From assembly GCA_017443765.1 (NCBI GenBank), contig JAFSYB010000054.1, positions 16,184 through 80,183 on the forward strand: a stretch of DNA of 64,000 bases, read 5' to 3'. The notes under the pieces were generated by a model. The model was given only the letters and a program-made list of their open reading frames with translations. It did no database searches and was not told the origin of the DNA. The position numbers were made by a program, and so were the translations under genes. Source of the stretch: Muribaculaceae bacterium. Lineage in GTDB: Bacteria; Bacteroidota; Bacteroidia; Bacteroidales; Muribaculaceae. Positions 50,684-58,786 of the stretch are shown one piece after another. Numbering within the stretch: the stretch's first letter is position 1; every line of letters begins with the position of its first letter.

Positions 50684-52660
50684 TCAAAAGTCGTAGTTTG
50701 TGCTGATGACCTGGAACTCGGTGCGTCGGTTCACCTGGTCGGCTGCGGCCTTGTCCTCGTCGCTGAGCTTGTCGATGAACTCCTCGTTGAGCACATCGCC
50801 CTCGTGGAACTGCGGGTAAAGCTTCTCGATGCGCTTGGTGACCACCTTGGGTCGCGTCTTGCCGTAGCCTTGCGGCTTGAGTCGGTCGCGGGCAATGCCG
50901 TTTTTGATCAGGTAGTCCACCACGCTTTGTGCGCGGCGCTCGCTCAGGCTGTTGTTGTAGCGGTCGCTGCCTATGCGGTCGGTATGCGAGGCCATCTCAA
51001 TGATGATGTGCGGGTTGTCCTTGAGCACCTGCACCATCTCATCGAGGGCCTGCTTCGACTCGTCGCGCAGCACGGCCTTGTCGTAGTCGTAGAAGATGTT
51101 CTCGATCACCTGCGGCTTGTTCATGGCGGCAAGGATGAAGTCGACGTTGTACTCGGCATCGGCCTCCTCGATGTCGCTCTCAAACTCCTGCTTGCTGTTC
51201 AGGTAGCCATCGGCACCGGCGAGCATCACATAGCTCACGCCGCGCTGGAGGTCGAAGCGGAACGAGCCGTCGGGCTTGGCCACCGACTTCTGGTTGCTGC
51301 CGTCGTCACCCACGATGCGGATGATGGCGTTTGGCACCGGCTCGTCGTCCTTGTCGAGCACATAGCCGCTGATCCACACCTTGAGCTCGGGTTTCTCGAA
51401 CGAGAAGATATGGTCGTAGCCGCGTGCATCGCCACGGTTGCTCGAGAAGTAGCCGCTCTCGCCCTGGCCAAAGGTGATGCCAAAGTCGTCGTAGGCCGAG
51501 TTCATGGGCGAGCCCATGTTCTCGATAAACCACTTGCCGCTGGGCTGCAAGGTGGCCTTGAACAGGTCCAGGGCGCCCATGCCCGGATGGCCGTCGCTGG
51601 CGAAATAGAGGATGCTGTCGGTGCGGCAGTAGGGGAAGCGCTCATCGCCCGGCGTGTTGATTTGGTCGCCCAGATTCTCCAGCGTGCCGTGCTTGTCCTT
51701 GATGTTGATGCGCCACAGGTCCTTGCCGCCCTGGCCGCCGGGCATGTCGCTCGAGAAATAGAGCCACGCGCCGTCGGCGCTCACCGCCGGGTCGCAGTAG
51801 GCACTGAGCGTGTCGGCGGTGATTTCAAACTTTTGTGCGGCACCCCACTTGGCCTCGCTGCGGCTGCTGGTGTAGATGTCGATGGAGCTGGGTGCGTTCT
51901 TGCGAATGGCCTTGGCCAAGTACATCGTGCTGCCGTCGGGCGAGAACGCGGTCATGCCTTCGTCCCACTCGCTGTTCAGCTCACCCTCCACGGGTTCCGG
52001 GCGGCTCCACTTGCCCTTGTCATCGAGCTTGCTGAAGAACACGTCGCTCTTCTTGGTGCCGGTGATTTCGCTCTTGGCATCGCCAGTGGCTTGCTCGCGG
52101 CTGCTGGTGAAATAGAGTTGGTCGTGGTTTTCGCCGAGCAGCATGGGGGCAAAGTCGGCACGGCGCGAGTTAAAGAGCTTGGCCTGCTTGACGATGTAGC
52201 GCGAGCCCTCCTGCCTCCACTGCGGAGCCAACTGGCAGCCGCGGATGCCGATTTGCGACTGGTAGTCGTCGGGGACATACTCCATAAATGCGCGGTAATT
52301 CTCGATAGCCTCGGCATAGCGTCCCTCGCGCTGCTGCGCCTCGGCAAGGTAGAACAGCGCCATCGAATCCTCGTATTCGTAGCGGATGGCGCTCTGGAAA
52401 GCCGCACTGGCGCGGGAGTTCTGGTTGAGCTTGCGGTAGCACAGGCCCATCATATAGGCCACCTCGCCGCGCAGCCAGCGGTCCTCGCGCTTGGTGAGCT
52501 TGTTGTACACCTTGCGGTAAATCACCGACGCGTCGTTGTACTCGCCGCGGTCGTAGGCCTCGTCGGCCTCGCTGATTTTCGCCCCTTTGCAGCCCGCAAT
52601 GCCCAACGACAGCCCCATGAGCAACACGGCTATGATGATGTGCAATATTCTATGGTTCAT
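50684..52660 (-). CDS. PorE-like OmpA/TPR/PD40 lipoprotein
   Basis: A 658-residue outer-membrane lipoprotein: lipobox LGIAGC, then TPR repeats (about 30-150, EADEAYDRGEYNDASVIYRK), a WD40-like PD40 propeller (about 165-420, DKLYFTSSREQ-like repeats such as LYFSSDMPGGQGGKDLWRIN), a carboxypeptidase-regulatory-like domain (about 425-520) and a C-terminal OmpA peptidoglycan-binding domain (about 535-655, IIIEMASHTDRIGSDRYNNS). This four-part order is that of PorE, a component of the type IX secretion system linking it to peptidoglycan. The seven upstream codons are left out because the signal peptide begins at MNHRILH. No other T9SS structural gene is nearby. Confidence 0.85.
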   Translation of the reverse strand: MNHRILHIIIAVLLMGLSLGIAGCKGAKISEADEAYDRGEYNDASVIYRKVYNKLTKREDRWLRGEVAYMMGLCYRKLNQNSRASAAFQSAIRYEYEDSMALFYLAEAQQREGRYAEAIENYRAFMEYVPDDYQSQIGIRGCQLAPQWRQEGSRYIVKQAKLFNSRRADFAPMLLGENHDQLYFTSSREQATGDAKSEITGTKKSDVFFSKLDDKGKWSRPEPVEGELNSEWDEGMTAFSPDGSTMYLAKAIRKNAPSSIDIYTSSRSEAKWGAAQKFEITADTLSAYCDPAVSADGAWLYFSSDMPGGQGGKDLWRINIKDKHGTLENLGDQINTPGDERFPYCRTDSILYFASDGHPGMGALDLFKATLQPSGKWFIENMGSPMNSAYDDFGITFGQGESGYFSSNRGDARGYDHIFSFEKPELKVWISGYVLDKDDEPVPNAIIRIVGDDGSNQKSVAKPDGSFRFDLQRGVSYVMLAGADGYLNSKQEFESDIEEADAEYNVDFILAAMNKPQVIENIFYDYDKAVLRDESKQALDEMVQVLKDNPHIIIEMASHTDRIGSDRYNNSLSERRAQSVVDYLIKNGIARDRLKPQGYGKTRPKVVTKRIEKLYPQFHEGDVLNEEFIDKLSDEDKAAADQVNRRTEFQVISTNYDF

Positions 52661-52732
52661 ATCATTGTTATTAACGCACAACGGCGGCTTTTATTGCTTT
52701 CACGCGACCCACACGGCCAGGTTGCCGGGCAC

Positions 52733-53059
52733 TCATTGCTTGTCGCTGTCCCAGGGGTAACGTCGTCGGGGATTGCGTGGGAACCAGCCCTTGCGCACAC
52801 GCTCCTGCTGCTGGAACAGCTCCAGAATGCTCCACAGGCAGGCAACCGCCGTCACTCCCAGCAGCGACGACACCACCACGCCGTCAACCAGCACGCTCAA
52901 CGCCAGCAGCAACACCCCGGCCAGCAGGAACAACCACCAGCAACGCGTGCCGCAGTAATACTCGGCCTTGATAACAATGGGGTGAAACACCCCGATGGCC
53001 AAAAACGTGCCCAAACCAATGGCCAGGCCTGTCCAGTTGAAGTTGGTGACAATTTCCAT
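52733..53059 (-). CDS. DUF4491 membrane protein
   Basis: A 108-residue membrane protein of the DUF4491 family, restricted mostly to Bacteroidetes and Firmicutes. It has three hydrophobic helices (about 9-27, 40-60 and 62-85) and a basic C terminus (RVRKGWFPRNPRRRYPWDSD) that should face the cytoplasm. The conserved FHPIVIKAEYYCGTRCWWLF segment lies between helices 1 and 2. Function unknown. The frame is open 28 codons upstream of the ATG at 53059, but those codons read through likely promoter DNA. It lies 72 nt upstream of the PorE-like gene. Confidence 0.83.
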   Translation of the reverse strand: MEIVTNFNWTGLAIGLGTFLAIGVFHPIVIKAEYYCGTRCWWLFLLAGVLLLALSVLVDGVVVSSLLGVTAVACLWSILELFQQQERVRKGWFPRNPRRRYPWDSDKQ

Positions 53060-53097
53060 CCTCTCGTGCGATTTAGATTGCAAAATTAGCGATTTTT

Positions 53098-53128
53098 TTG
53101 GAAATATGGGGTGCTCTTCGTAATTTTG
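53098..53128 (+). promoter_or_regulatory. Promoter of the 287-residue secreted protein
   Basis: TTG (53098-53100), 20-nt spacer, TAATTTTG (53121-53128). A minus-strand TAATTTTG for the divergent DUF4491 gene lies close by, at 53081-53088, without a good -33. Confidence 0.7.
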
Positions 53129-53161
53129 CACTTTGAAGCGCAAGGTGGAATCGCCCCATAC

Positions 53162-53187
53162 GCCTCAAGCTGCTAATCGAACCCACC
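53162..53187. repeat. Partial copy of the palindromic intergenic family
   Basis: On the minus strand GGTGGGTTCGATTAGC (53187-53172) is followed by AGCTTGAGGCG, matching the end and the GATTTGAGGC core of the other copies with a deletion between them. It sits in the leader of the gene at 53205. Confidence 0.45.
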
Positions 53188-53204
53188 TCAATACCTTTCG
53201 GATT

Positions 53205-54068
53205 ATGAAACAAATCATCACCCTCCTTTGGGTTGCCGCCTCGCTGATTGCGCAGGCGGGCGACGTTACCGTGCGGCTGCCGCGCATCATGCACACCGGC
53301 CCCATCGACCCGGTGTGCAACGACGAGACCGGCGAGTGTCCGCTCCTGGGCGCGGCCTGGCTGGGCTTTTTCGACAGCATCGACGCCCTGCGCCAGAGTG
53401 CGTTCTTCCCCTTGCTGCTCAGTGCCTACCCGAGCCTGGAGCAAGTGGACTGCGTGGCGGTGGACACGGGCAGCGGCCCGCTGTGGCTGCTCGACCCACT
53501 CGCCGGGGAGATGTCACTGGCCATCAACGAGTATGATTTCGATATGTTTCTGGGCGTTCGCAGCGAGGACGACGGGGCCATGCTCTACCGCACCGAGACG
53601 GCACAGCCCATCGTGGTGCGCATGACCGCCGCCGACCCCGGGCAGATGCGCATCCACGCCGTGGACAACGAGGGGCACAGCGTGACGTGGATTCCCACCA
53701 TGGTGCCCCACACCGGCGAGCTGCGCTGCCCGACGCCTTGGGTGGAACCGATGACGATTGACGTGGTCACCTGGCGAGCCGAGCCGGGGCGCGACTATGT
53801 ATGCGACTTGGGCAGTGGACACCGTGCCACACTGCGCTTCTATCTCGATGGGCAGGTGACCGTCAACGGCGAGCCGGGCCGCTACCGAGCCTTTCACCTC
53901 GACGACATTCCCGATGCCATGGGACTGTGGCTGCAAGACGCACACGGCCGCCAGACATCGGCCATCGTGACCGCCTTTGAGGGGGCTGACCGCGCGTTCA
54001 ACCTGCAGCTGTTCGACGGCTACGACCTGGGTCTGGGCGCACGCTTCGCAACTTTTCTGCCCGAATAG
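53205..54068 (+). CDS. Exported protein of unknown function
   Basis: A 287-residue protein with a signal peptide (MKQIITLLWVAASLIAQA). The mature part is rich in beta-strand patterns and acidic residues (DTGSGPLWLLDPLAGEMSLA, PIVVRMTAADPGQMRIHAVD, ATLRFYLDGQVTVNGEPGRY), and has a Cys pair in PVCNDETGECP (about 36-46) that may form a disulfide. It has no dockerin module or other C-terminal signal. I recognise no family. The ATG at 53205 rather than an upstream in-frame ATG is used because it starts the signal peptide. It is monocistronic between its promoter and a leader for the giant LRR gene. Confidence 0.7.
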   Translation: MKQIITLLWVAASLIAQAGDVTVRLPRIMHTGPIDPVCNDETGECPLLGAAWLGFFDSIDALRQSAFFPLLLSAYPSLEQVDCVAVDTGSGPLWLLDPLAGEMSLAINEYDFDMFLGVRSEDDGAMLYRTETAQPIVVRMTAADPGQMRIHAVDNEGHSVTWIPTMVPHTGELRCPTPWVEPMTIDVVTWRAEPGRDYVCDLGSGHRATLRFYLDGQVTVNGEPGRYRAFHLDDIPDAMGLWLQDAHGRQTSAIVTAFEGADRAFNLQLFDGYDLGLGARFATFLPE

Positions 54069-54220
54069 CGGCCACTGATGACCATGCAAATGTTAATTTT
54101 TAAAATTTTAACGCTTTAATGCAAGGAATGTCAATTTTTTGTCCTATATTTGCAAATTGATTAGGCGATGAGTACCTATATGGTGCCTCCATGCGCCCAC
54201 TCACAACAACAAGAATCCTC

Positions 54221-54256
54221 ATTATTAACTTATTAAACATTATTAACTTATTAAAC
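54221..54256. repeat. 18-bp tandem duplication in the leader of the giant LRR gene
   Basis: ATTATTAACTTATTAAAC occurs twice in direct succession (54221-54238, 54239-54256), ending 9 nt before the ATG at 54266. AT-rich sequence here fits the A/T-rich translation initiation region of Bacteroidetes. A -7-like TATATTTG lies at 54145-54152 without a matching TTG. Confidence 0.7.
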
Positions 54257-54265
54257 ATTGTGATT

Positions 54266-57200
54266 ATGAAAAAGTTTCTACTCTCACTTCTGGTTGCATT
54301 GACAGCCTTGTGCGTCAGTGCCCAGACCTTTGACGTGGGACTGCTCAAGTACACGATCGACACCGATGGCACAGCCATGTGTATGGGCTTGAGCACAGCC
54401 GCCCAGAGTGCCAACCCCACCAAGATCGTCATCCCGGGGCGGGTGAACTACAACGGCAAGACCTATCGTGTGGATGTGGTGAACACGTCGGCCTTCCAGA
54501 ACAACAAAACCATCACCACCGTGACCATCGGTTGGGGTGTGCGCTACATCTACACCTACGCTTTCAATCAATGCACCGCACTCAAGTTCCTCAACCTGTC
54601 GAGTTCGGTGAAGGAAATCCGCGCCTATTCGTTTGCGGGAAGCAAAGTCGATCAGATTTATATCTCGACCCAAACCGCACCCACCCTTGCCGAAACTGCA
54701 TTCAACGCATTGCCGGCAAAGCCCTATATCGTTGCTTCGACCAAAACCGGCGCCGACGCGCTGAACGCCAATGCCAATTGGAAAGCCCTTGACCGCAGCG
54801 GGACAATCTCCCACAATGGCCTCTCGGCCCACGACATCTATTACAACAATCAGGCTTACGATTACATCAGCACCGATTTGGATGTCAACAATCCCGAGGT
54901 GATGATGGTGGGCTGCAACCGCACCGGTGTGATTACCCCGCAGACGGTCTACGATGCCGTGCCGAAGGATTACGGCGGTCTCTCCAACGAGACCAACTGC
55001 ACGTTCAGGAAAATCGCCCCCTACGCCTGCAAAGATAACACCACCATTACCAGTATGGGCCGCAGCGACACCTACATGACCTCGATTACCGAGATCGGCG
55101 AGCATGCGTTCGACGGCTGCACCAACTTGGAATCGGTGTATATCGACGCGGACAAGGTCGGTAACTACGCTTTTGAACACTGCACCAAGCTGAAAACGCT
55201 GAAGCTCTACTACACCGCGGGCGAGGGCAGCGGCGTGCAGACCATCGGCCAAGAAGCCTTCCGCGGCACGGGGCTCACGAGCCTGTACATCCCATCGAGT
55301 GTGACCAGCATCGGCGCCGGCGCGTTCTGCTACACCAACTCGCTGGAGAAAATCCAGGTGAGCAGCAGCAACCCCAACTATGCCGCCAGCAGCGGCGGCT
55401 GGCTGTACAACAAAAACTTCACCACCGTGGTGCAGGTGCCCGGAGCTTGTACTACAAGCGCTTTTGTGAGCGGCACCAGAACCATCAATGCCAAAGCCTT
55501 CTTCGGCAACAACAAGATTTCGGCCATCTGGGTGCCCTACGGCGTGACCAGCATCGGCTCGATGGCCTTCGGCTACATGTCGAACCTCACAGCTCTGAAG
55601 ATTCCCAGCTCGGTAACCAGCCTGCACCAGTATGCGCTCGACTATCTCACAAACCTCTATGACCTGTACGTCAATATCGGCACTCCTCCCAGTTCGATCA
55701 CCAATGCATCGTCGTCGCTCGACCAGGTGAGGACAGCTTGCCGCCTGCATGTGCCGCGCGGCTGTGTGAGCGCCTATAAGAACGCCAGCCGGTGGAACCA
55801 GCTCACCGCCGTCGACGAAGGTGGGTGGGACTTTGTCGCCGGCAGCCCCGGTCTATACTTCACTGTGGCGTCAACCAGCAGCTACACCGACACCAAGGTG
55901 TCGTCCTCATCCTACAACGGTTATGTGAGGGTGGTCAAGGGATGGTATGCCCTCAGCAGCGCCACACAACCCAGCGGCGCGATTACGATTCCCAACACGG
56001 TGAGCGACAACGGCTACAGCTTCATCGTGGCCGAGCTCGACAACAACCTGTTCAGCAACAACACCGGCATCACCAGCGTGAGTGGCGGTGCCGGCGTGAA
56101 GTGGATCAACCAATACGCCTTCTACGGCTGCACCAACCTCACTTCATGTTCAATTCCGAACCCCACCTTTATGGGCAACTGCGCATTCATGAACAGTTCG
56201 AAATTGTCGAACATCTCACTTGGCGACCGTCTGCAGACCATCAACGAGTTCGCCTTCTCGAGCACAGCTATCAAGCAGCTCATCATGCCCAACACGGTGA
56301 CCAAGATCGGCACCCAAATGGTGTATAACTGCAACTCGCTCGATTCCATCAAGATTTCGACCGGTCTGACCGATATTCCCATGTATGCCTTCTCGAAGTG
56401 CCACGCGAAATACATCCGCTTGCCCTACGGTGTGAAAACCGTCGGTGTGGCCATCGTGGCCAACTCCGATTACAGCTATGCCGTGGATCACGTGGTGATT
56501 GTGCCCAGCTCGGTGACCTCGATCAACGCCAACGCTTTCAAGTTCGCCGACAAACTCGCCGCCGTGTACCTGAACCTGCCTCACAGCATGTTCACCACCA
56601 CCACCGAGAACTGGATCCGCAGCGGCAGCAACTACAACCACAAGGGTGTCACCAAGCTGTATGTGCCTGTGGGCCAGGTGTCGGCTTATGAGGGCGACGC
56701 CGGCGTGAAGGCGGCATTCTACATGAGCGATGTGAACTCCGGGGCGTTCGACTTCCACTTCGGCGCACAAAGCAACCTGAAATCCATGTACTACATGACT
56801 GTGGTGGACGCCAGCGCCAAGACCGCGAAATATGTCTACAGCCCCAATGACACGGGAGGAACATACGCCTTGTCCAGTACCGAGACCGACAACCTCACCG
56901 GCATCGCCTATAAGATGGTTGAGTTGGGCGACAGCGCCTGCGCAGGTCATACGAAGATTACAGGCATCAGCTGGGGCGGCAACATCGACCGGATTGGCAA
57001 ATGGGCGTTCCAAGGCTGCACAGGTCTGGCAAGTGAGATCACCATCCCAGACTACATTACTAAATTAGACAGTTACGCCTTCTACAACTGCACAAAACTC
57101 CCGTCCATCTATATTCCCCGTAGCACCATAGCTTCGATGTACTCCTATTTCTTCGGCAACAACGCCAGCAACTTCCGCTGCTATGTCGACATGAGCCAGT

Positions 57201-57901
57201 ACTACAAATACTATAAATGGGCCAACGGATACTCTTCATGGACCAGCGGCGGCGTGAAAGCCGCGGACCAGTTCGCCCCCTTCGTGAAGCCCACCACCGA
57301 GTGGACCGCCCTGTCGGTGATGAAGCCCGTGACGCTGCCCACCAACGACGGCGTGACATTCTACACCGTGCCGAGCTACGACAGCGGCAAGGAGATGGTG
57401 AAGACCGACAAGCGCACCGGCAGCGTGGCAGCCGCCACCGGCCTGCTGATGAAAGCCACTGTGGGCAAGGTGTACCGCTTCACCACCACCAGCAGCACCA
57501 CCGCACCAGCCAACCTGCTCAAGGGTGTGGAGGGCGAGAAGACCGAACTCTCGCCCAGCGGAGCCTACTTCACTTTCAACCCGAGCACCAAGAAGTTTGA
57601 CCGCATCACCAAGACGACCACCATCAACAACGGCGGCGCATTCTTGGAGATGGGTTCACTCGTGGGCAGCGGCACGCAGAGCATCCAGATTGACCAGTTC
57701 TATGTGTCGCCCAACATCCGTGGCGATGTGAACGGTGACAATGTGGTGGATGTCGACGACCTGAACATCATCATCAACATCATGATTAAGAAAGCCACGC
57801 TGGCTCAGTGGCCCAACGCCGACATCAACAAGAGCGGCACGGTTGACGTGGACGACATGAACATCGTGATCAACATCATGGTGCACAAGGACAACGGCTG
57901 A
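54266..57901 (+). CDS. Giant BspA-type LRR protein with dockerin-like tail
   Basis: A 1211-residue exported protein (signal peptide MKKFLLSLLVALTALCVSAQ). Three LRR_5/BspA arrays follow: about 30-520, 560-860 and 880-1000 (LTSLYIPSSVTSIGAGAFCY, TITTVTIGWGVRYIYTYAFN, HAKYIRLPYGVKTVGVAIVA). The arrays are separated by linkers beginning GGWDFVAGSPGLYFTVAST and AFDFHFGAQSNLKSM, apparently repeated restarts of the domain seen at the N terminus. A beta domain (about 1010-1145) and a dockerin-like pair end the protein (GDVNGDNVVDVDDLNIIINI, DINKSGTVDVDDMNIVINIM). A surface adhesin role is likely from known BspA proteins. The stop codon coincides with the start of a repeat cluster. Confidence 0.9.
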   Translation: MKKFLLSLLVALTALCVSAQTFDVGLLKYTIDTDGTAMCMGLSTAAQSANPTKIVIPGRVNYNGKTYRVDVVNTSAFQNNKTITTVTIGWGVRYIYTYAFNQCTALKFLNLSSSVKEIRAYSFAGSKVDQIYISTQTAPTLAETAFNALPAKPYIVASTKTGADALNANANWKALDRSGTISHNGLSAHDIYYNNQAYDYISTDLDVNNPEVMMVGCNRTGVITPQTVYDAVPKDYGGLSNETNCTFRKIAPYACKDNTTITSMGRSDTYMTSITEIGEHAFDGCTNLESVYIDADKVGNYAFEHCTKLKTLKLYYTAGEGSGVQTIGQEAFRGTGLTSLYIPSSVTSIGAGAFCYTNSLEKIQVSSSNPNYAASSGGWLYNKNFTTVVQVPGACTTSAFVSGTRTINAKAFFGNNKISAIWVPYGVTSIGSMAFGYMSNLTALKIPSSVTSLHQYALDYLTNLYDLYVNIGTPPSSITNASSSLDQVRTACRLHVPRGCVSAYKNASRWNQLTAVDEGGWDFVAGSPGLYFTVASTSSYTDTKVSSSSYNGYVRVVKGWYALSSATQPSGAITIPNTVSDNGYSFIVAELDNNLFSNNTGITSVSGGAGVKWINQYAFYGCTNLTSCSIPNPTFMGNCAFMNSSKLSNISLGDRLQTINEFAFSSTAIKQLIMPNTVTKIGTQMVYNCNSLDSIKISTGLTDIPMYAFSKCHAKYIRLPYGVKTVGVAIVANSDYSYAVDHVVIVPSSVTSINANAFKFADKLAAVYLNLPHSMFTTTTENWIRSGSNYNHKGVTKLYVPVGQVSAYEGDAGVKAAFYMSDVNSGAFDFHFGAQSNLKSMYYMTVVDASAKTAKYVYSPNDTGGTYALSSTETDNLTGIAYKMVELGDSACAGHTKITGISWGGNIDRIGKWAFQGCTGLASEITIPDYITKLDSYAFYNCTKLPSIYIPRSTIASMYSYFFGNNASNFRCYVDMSQYYKYYKWANGYSSWTSGGVKAADQFAPFVKPTTEWTALSVMKPVTLPTNDGVTFYTVPSYDSGKEMVKTDKRTGSVAAATGLLMKATVGKVYRFTTTSSTTAPANLLKGVEGEKTELSPSGAYFTFNPSTKKFDRITKTTTINNGGAFLEMGSLVGSGTQSIQIDQFYVSPNIRGDVNGDNVVDVDDLNIIINIMIKKATLAQWPNADINKSGTVDVDDMNIVINIMVHKDNG

Positions 57902-58052
57902 CGCGAGCTGACGCCGAATGGCTGACGCGAGCTAACGCCGAATGGCTGACGCGAGCTAAGGAATCTAAGGCCTCTAAGGAGTCTAAGGAGCGCAATGCGC
58001 AGCATTACTTAGAAGCCTTAGAGCCCTTAGAAGCCTTAGCCCCCTATTCCCC
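57896..58052. repeat. Left repeat cluster: 24-bp tandem units plus 9-bp-phased hairpin
   Basis: From the LRR stop codon onward, GGCTGACGCGAGCTrACGCCGAAT repeats 2.5 times (24-bp unit). Then come CTAAGGnnT units (57957-57989), a GCGCAATGCGC centre (57992-58002) and inverse CTTAGAnnC units (58009-58040), which together can fold into a long hairpin. The same components in the same order recur at 58631-58760 on the other side of the four-helix-bundle gene. Confidence 0.8.
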
Positions 58053-58077
58053 CCACCCCCCTATTCCCTCGAGAAAA

Positions 58078-58640
58078 ATGGCAATCCTCAAGCAGCGTGG
58101 CGACTACCACGATTTGGTGGCCTACCAAAAGGCTGAGTGCGTCTACGATGTCACCTACTACTTTGTGGAGCATTTCCTAAAGCACGACATCCGCACACAT
58201 TCGCAAATGCTGCAAGCTGCACGGTCGGCCAAGCAGAACCTGATCGAGGGTATGCGCGATGCCACGGCATCGTCGAAGCTGGAGATCAACCTGCTGAACA
58301 CGGCCTTGGGAAGCCTGAGTGAACTGCGGGCCGACTACGAGGACTATCTGCGCGTGAGGGGACTGGAACTGAAACCGCTTGACAGCGAGTGGTCGCAAGC
58401 GATGCGCAAGGCCTGCCCCAGCACAACGACTCGGCCTATTACCGCCGTCAGATTGAGGGGAAAAGCGACGAGAACATTGCCAACCTGGCCATCACGCTCA
58501 TCCACCAGACTGACTATCTGATGACGCGCTACTTCGAGCGCGTGCAGCGCGACTTTGTGGAGCAAGGTGGCATCACCGAGCAGCTGGCCACGCTGCGACG
58601 CGACTACCGCAACAAGAAGCCACGCCCGCCACAAGGCTGA
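58078..58640 (+). pseudogene. Four-helix-bundle suffix-domain protein, frameshifted
   Basis: The first frame (58078 onward) encodes a four-helix-bundle domain (DLVAYQKAECVYDVTYYFVE, MLQAARSAKQNLIEGMRDAT, INLLNTALGSLSELRADYED). It becomes nonsense after KACPSTTT. The next frame then gives PQHNDSAYYRRQIEGKSDEN and IANLAITLIHQTDYLMTRYF, the suffix domain typical of this subfamily, up to 58640. Adding one C to the CCCC run at 58416-58419 would join them into a protein of about 187 residues. So this is a recent 1-nt deletion, a sequencing error, or phase variation or slippage at the run. It lies between two copies of a complex repeat. Confidence 0.82.
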
Positions 58641-58786
58641 CGCGAGCGGGCGGCTGAAAGGCTGACGCCAACTATGGGGTCTAAAGCCTCTAAGGAGCCT
58701 AAGGGGCGCAATGCGCAGCCCACTTAGAATCCTTAGAGGCCTTAGATTCCCTATTGGTGTCAGCCCTCTGGCGTCAGCCTCCGGCC
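58629..58786. repeat. Right repeat cluster of the four-helix-bundle cassette
   Basis: It again starts at a stop codon (GGCTGACGCGAGC), followed by GGCTGACGCC, CTAAAGCCTCTAAGGAGCCT, the GCGCAATGCGC centre and CTTAGA units, then GTGTCAGCC and GGCGTCAGCC, the inverse of the left GGCTGACGCC. It is therefore both a direct repeat of the left cluster and internally palindromic. Confidence 0.8.

Noticed and set aside
57957..58040. 9-bp CTAAGG repeats as part of a CRISPR or origin iteron array
   Set aside because: No spacer structure, no replication initiator or AT-rich unwinding region nearby. The inverse repeats on the other side make a hairpin the better reading.
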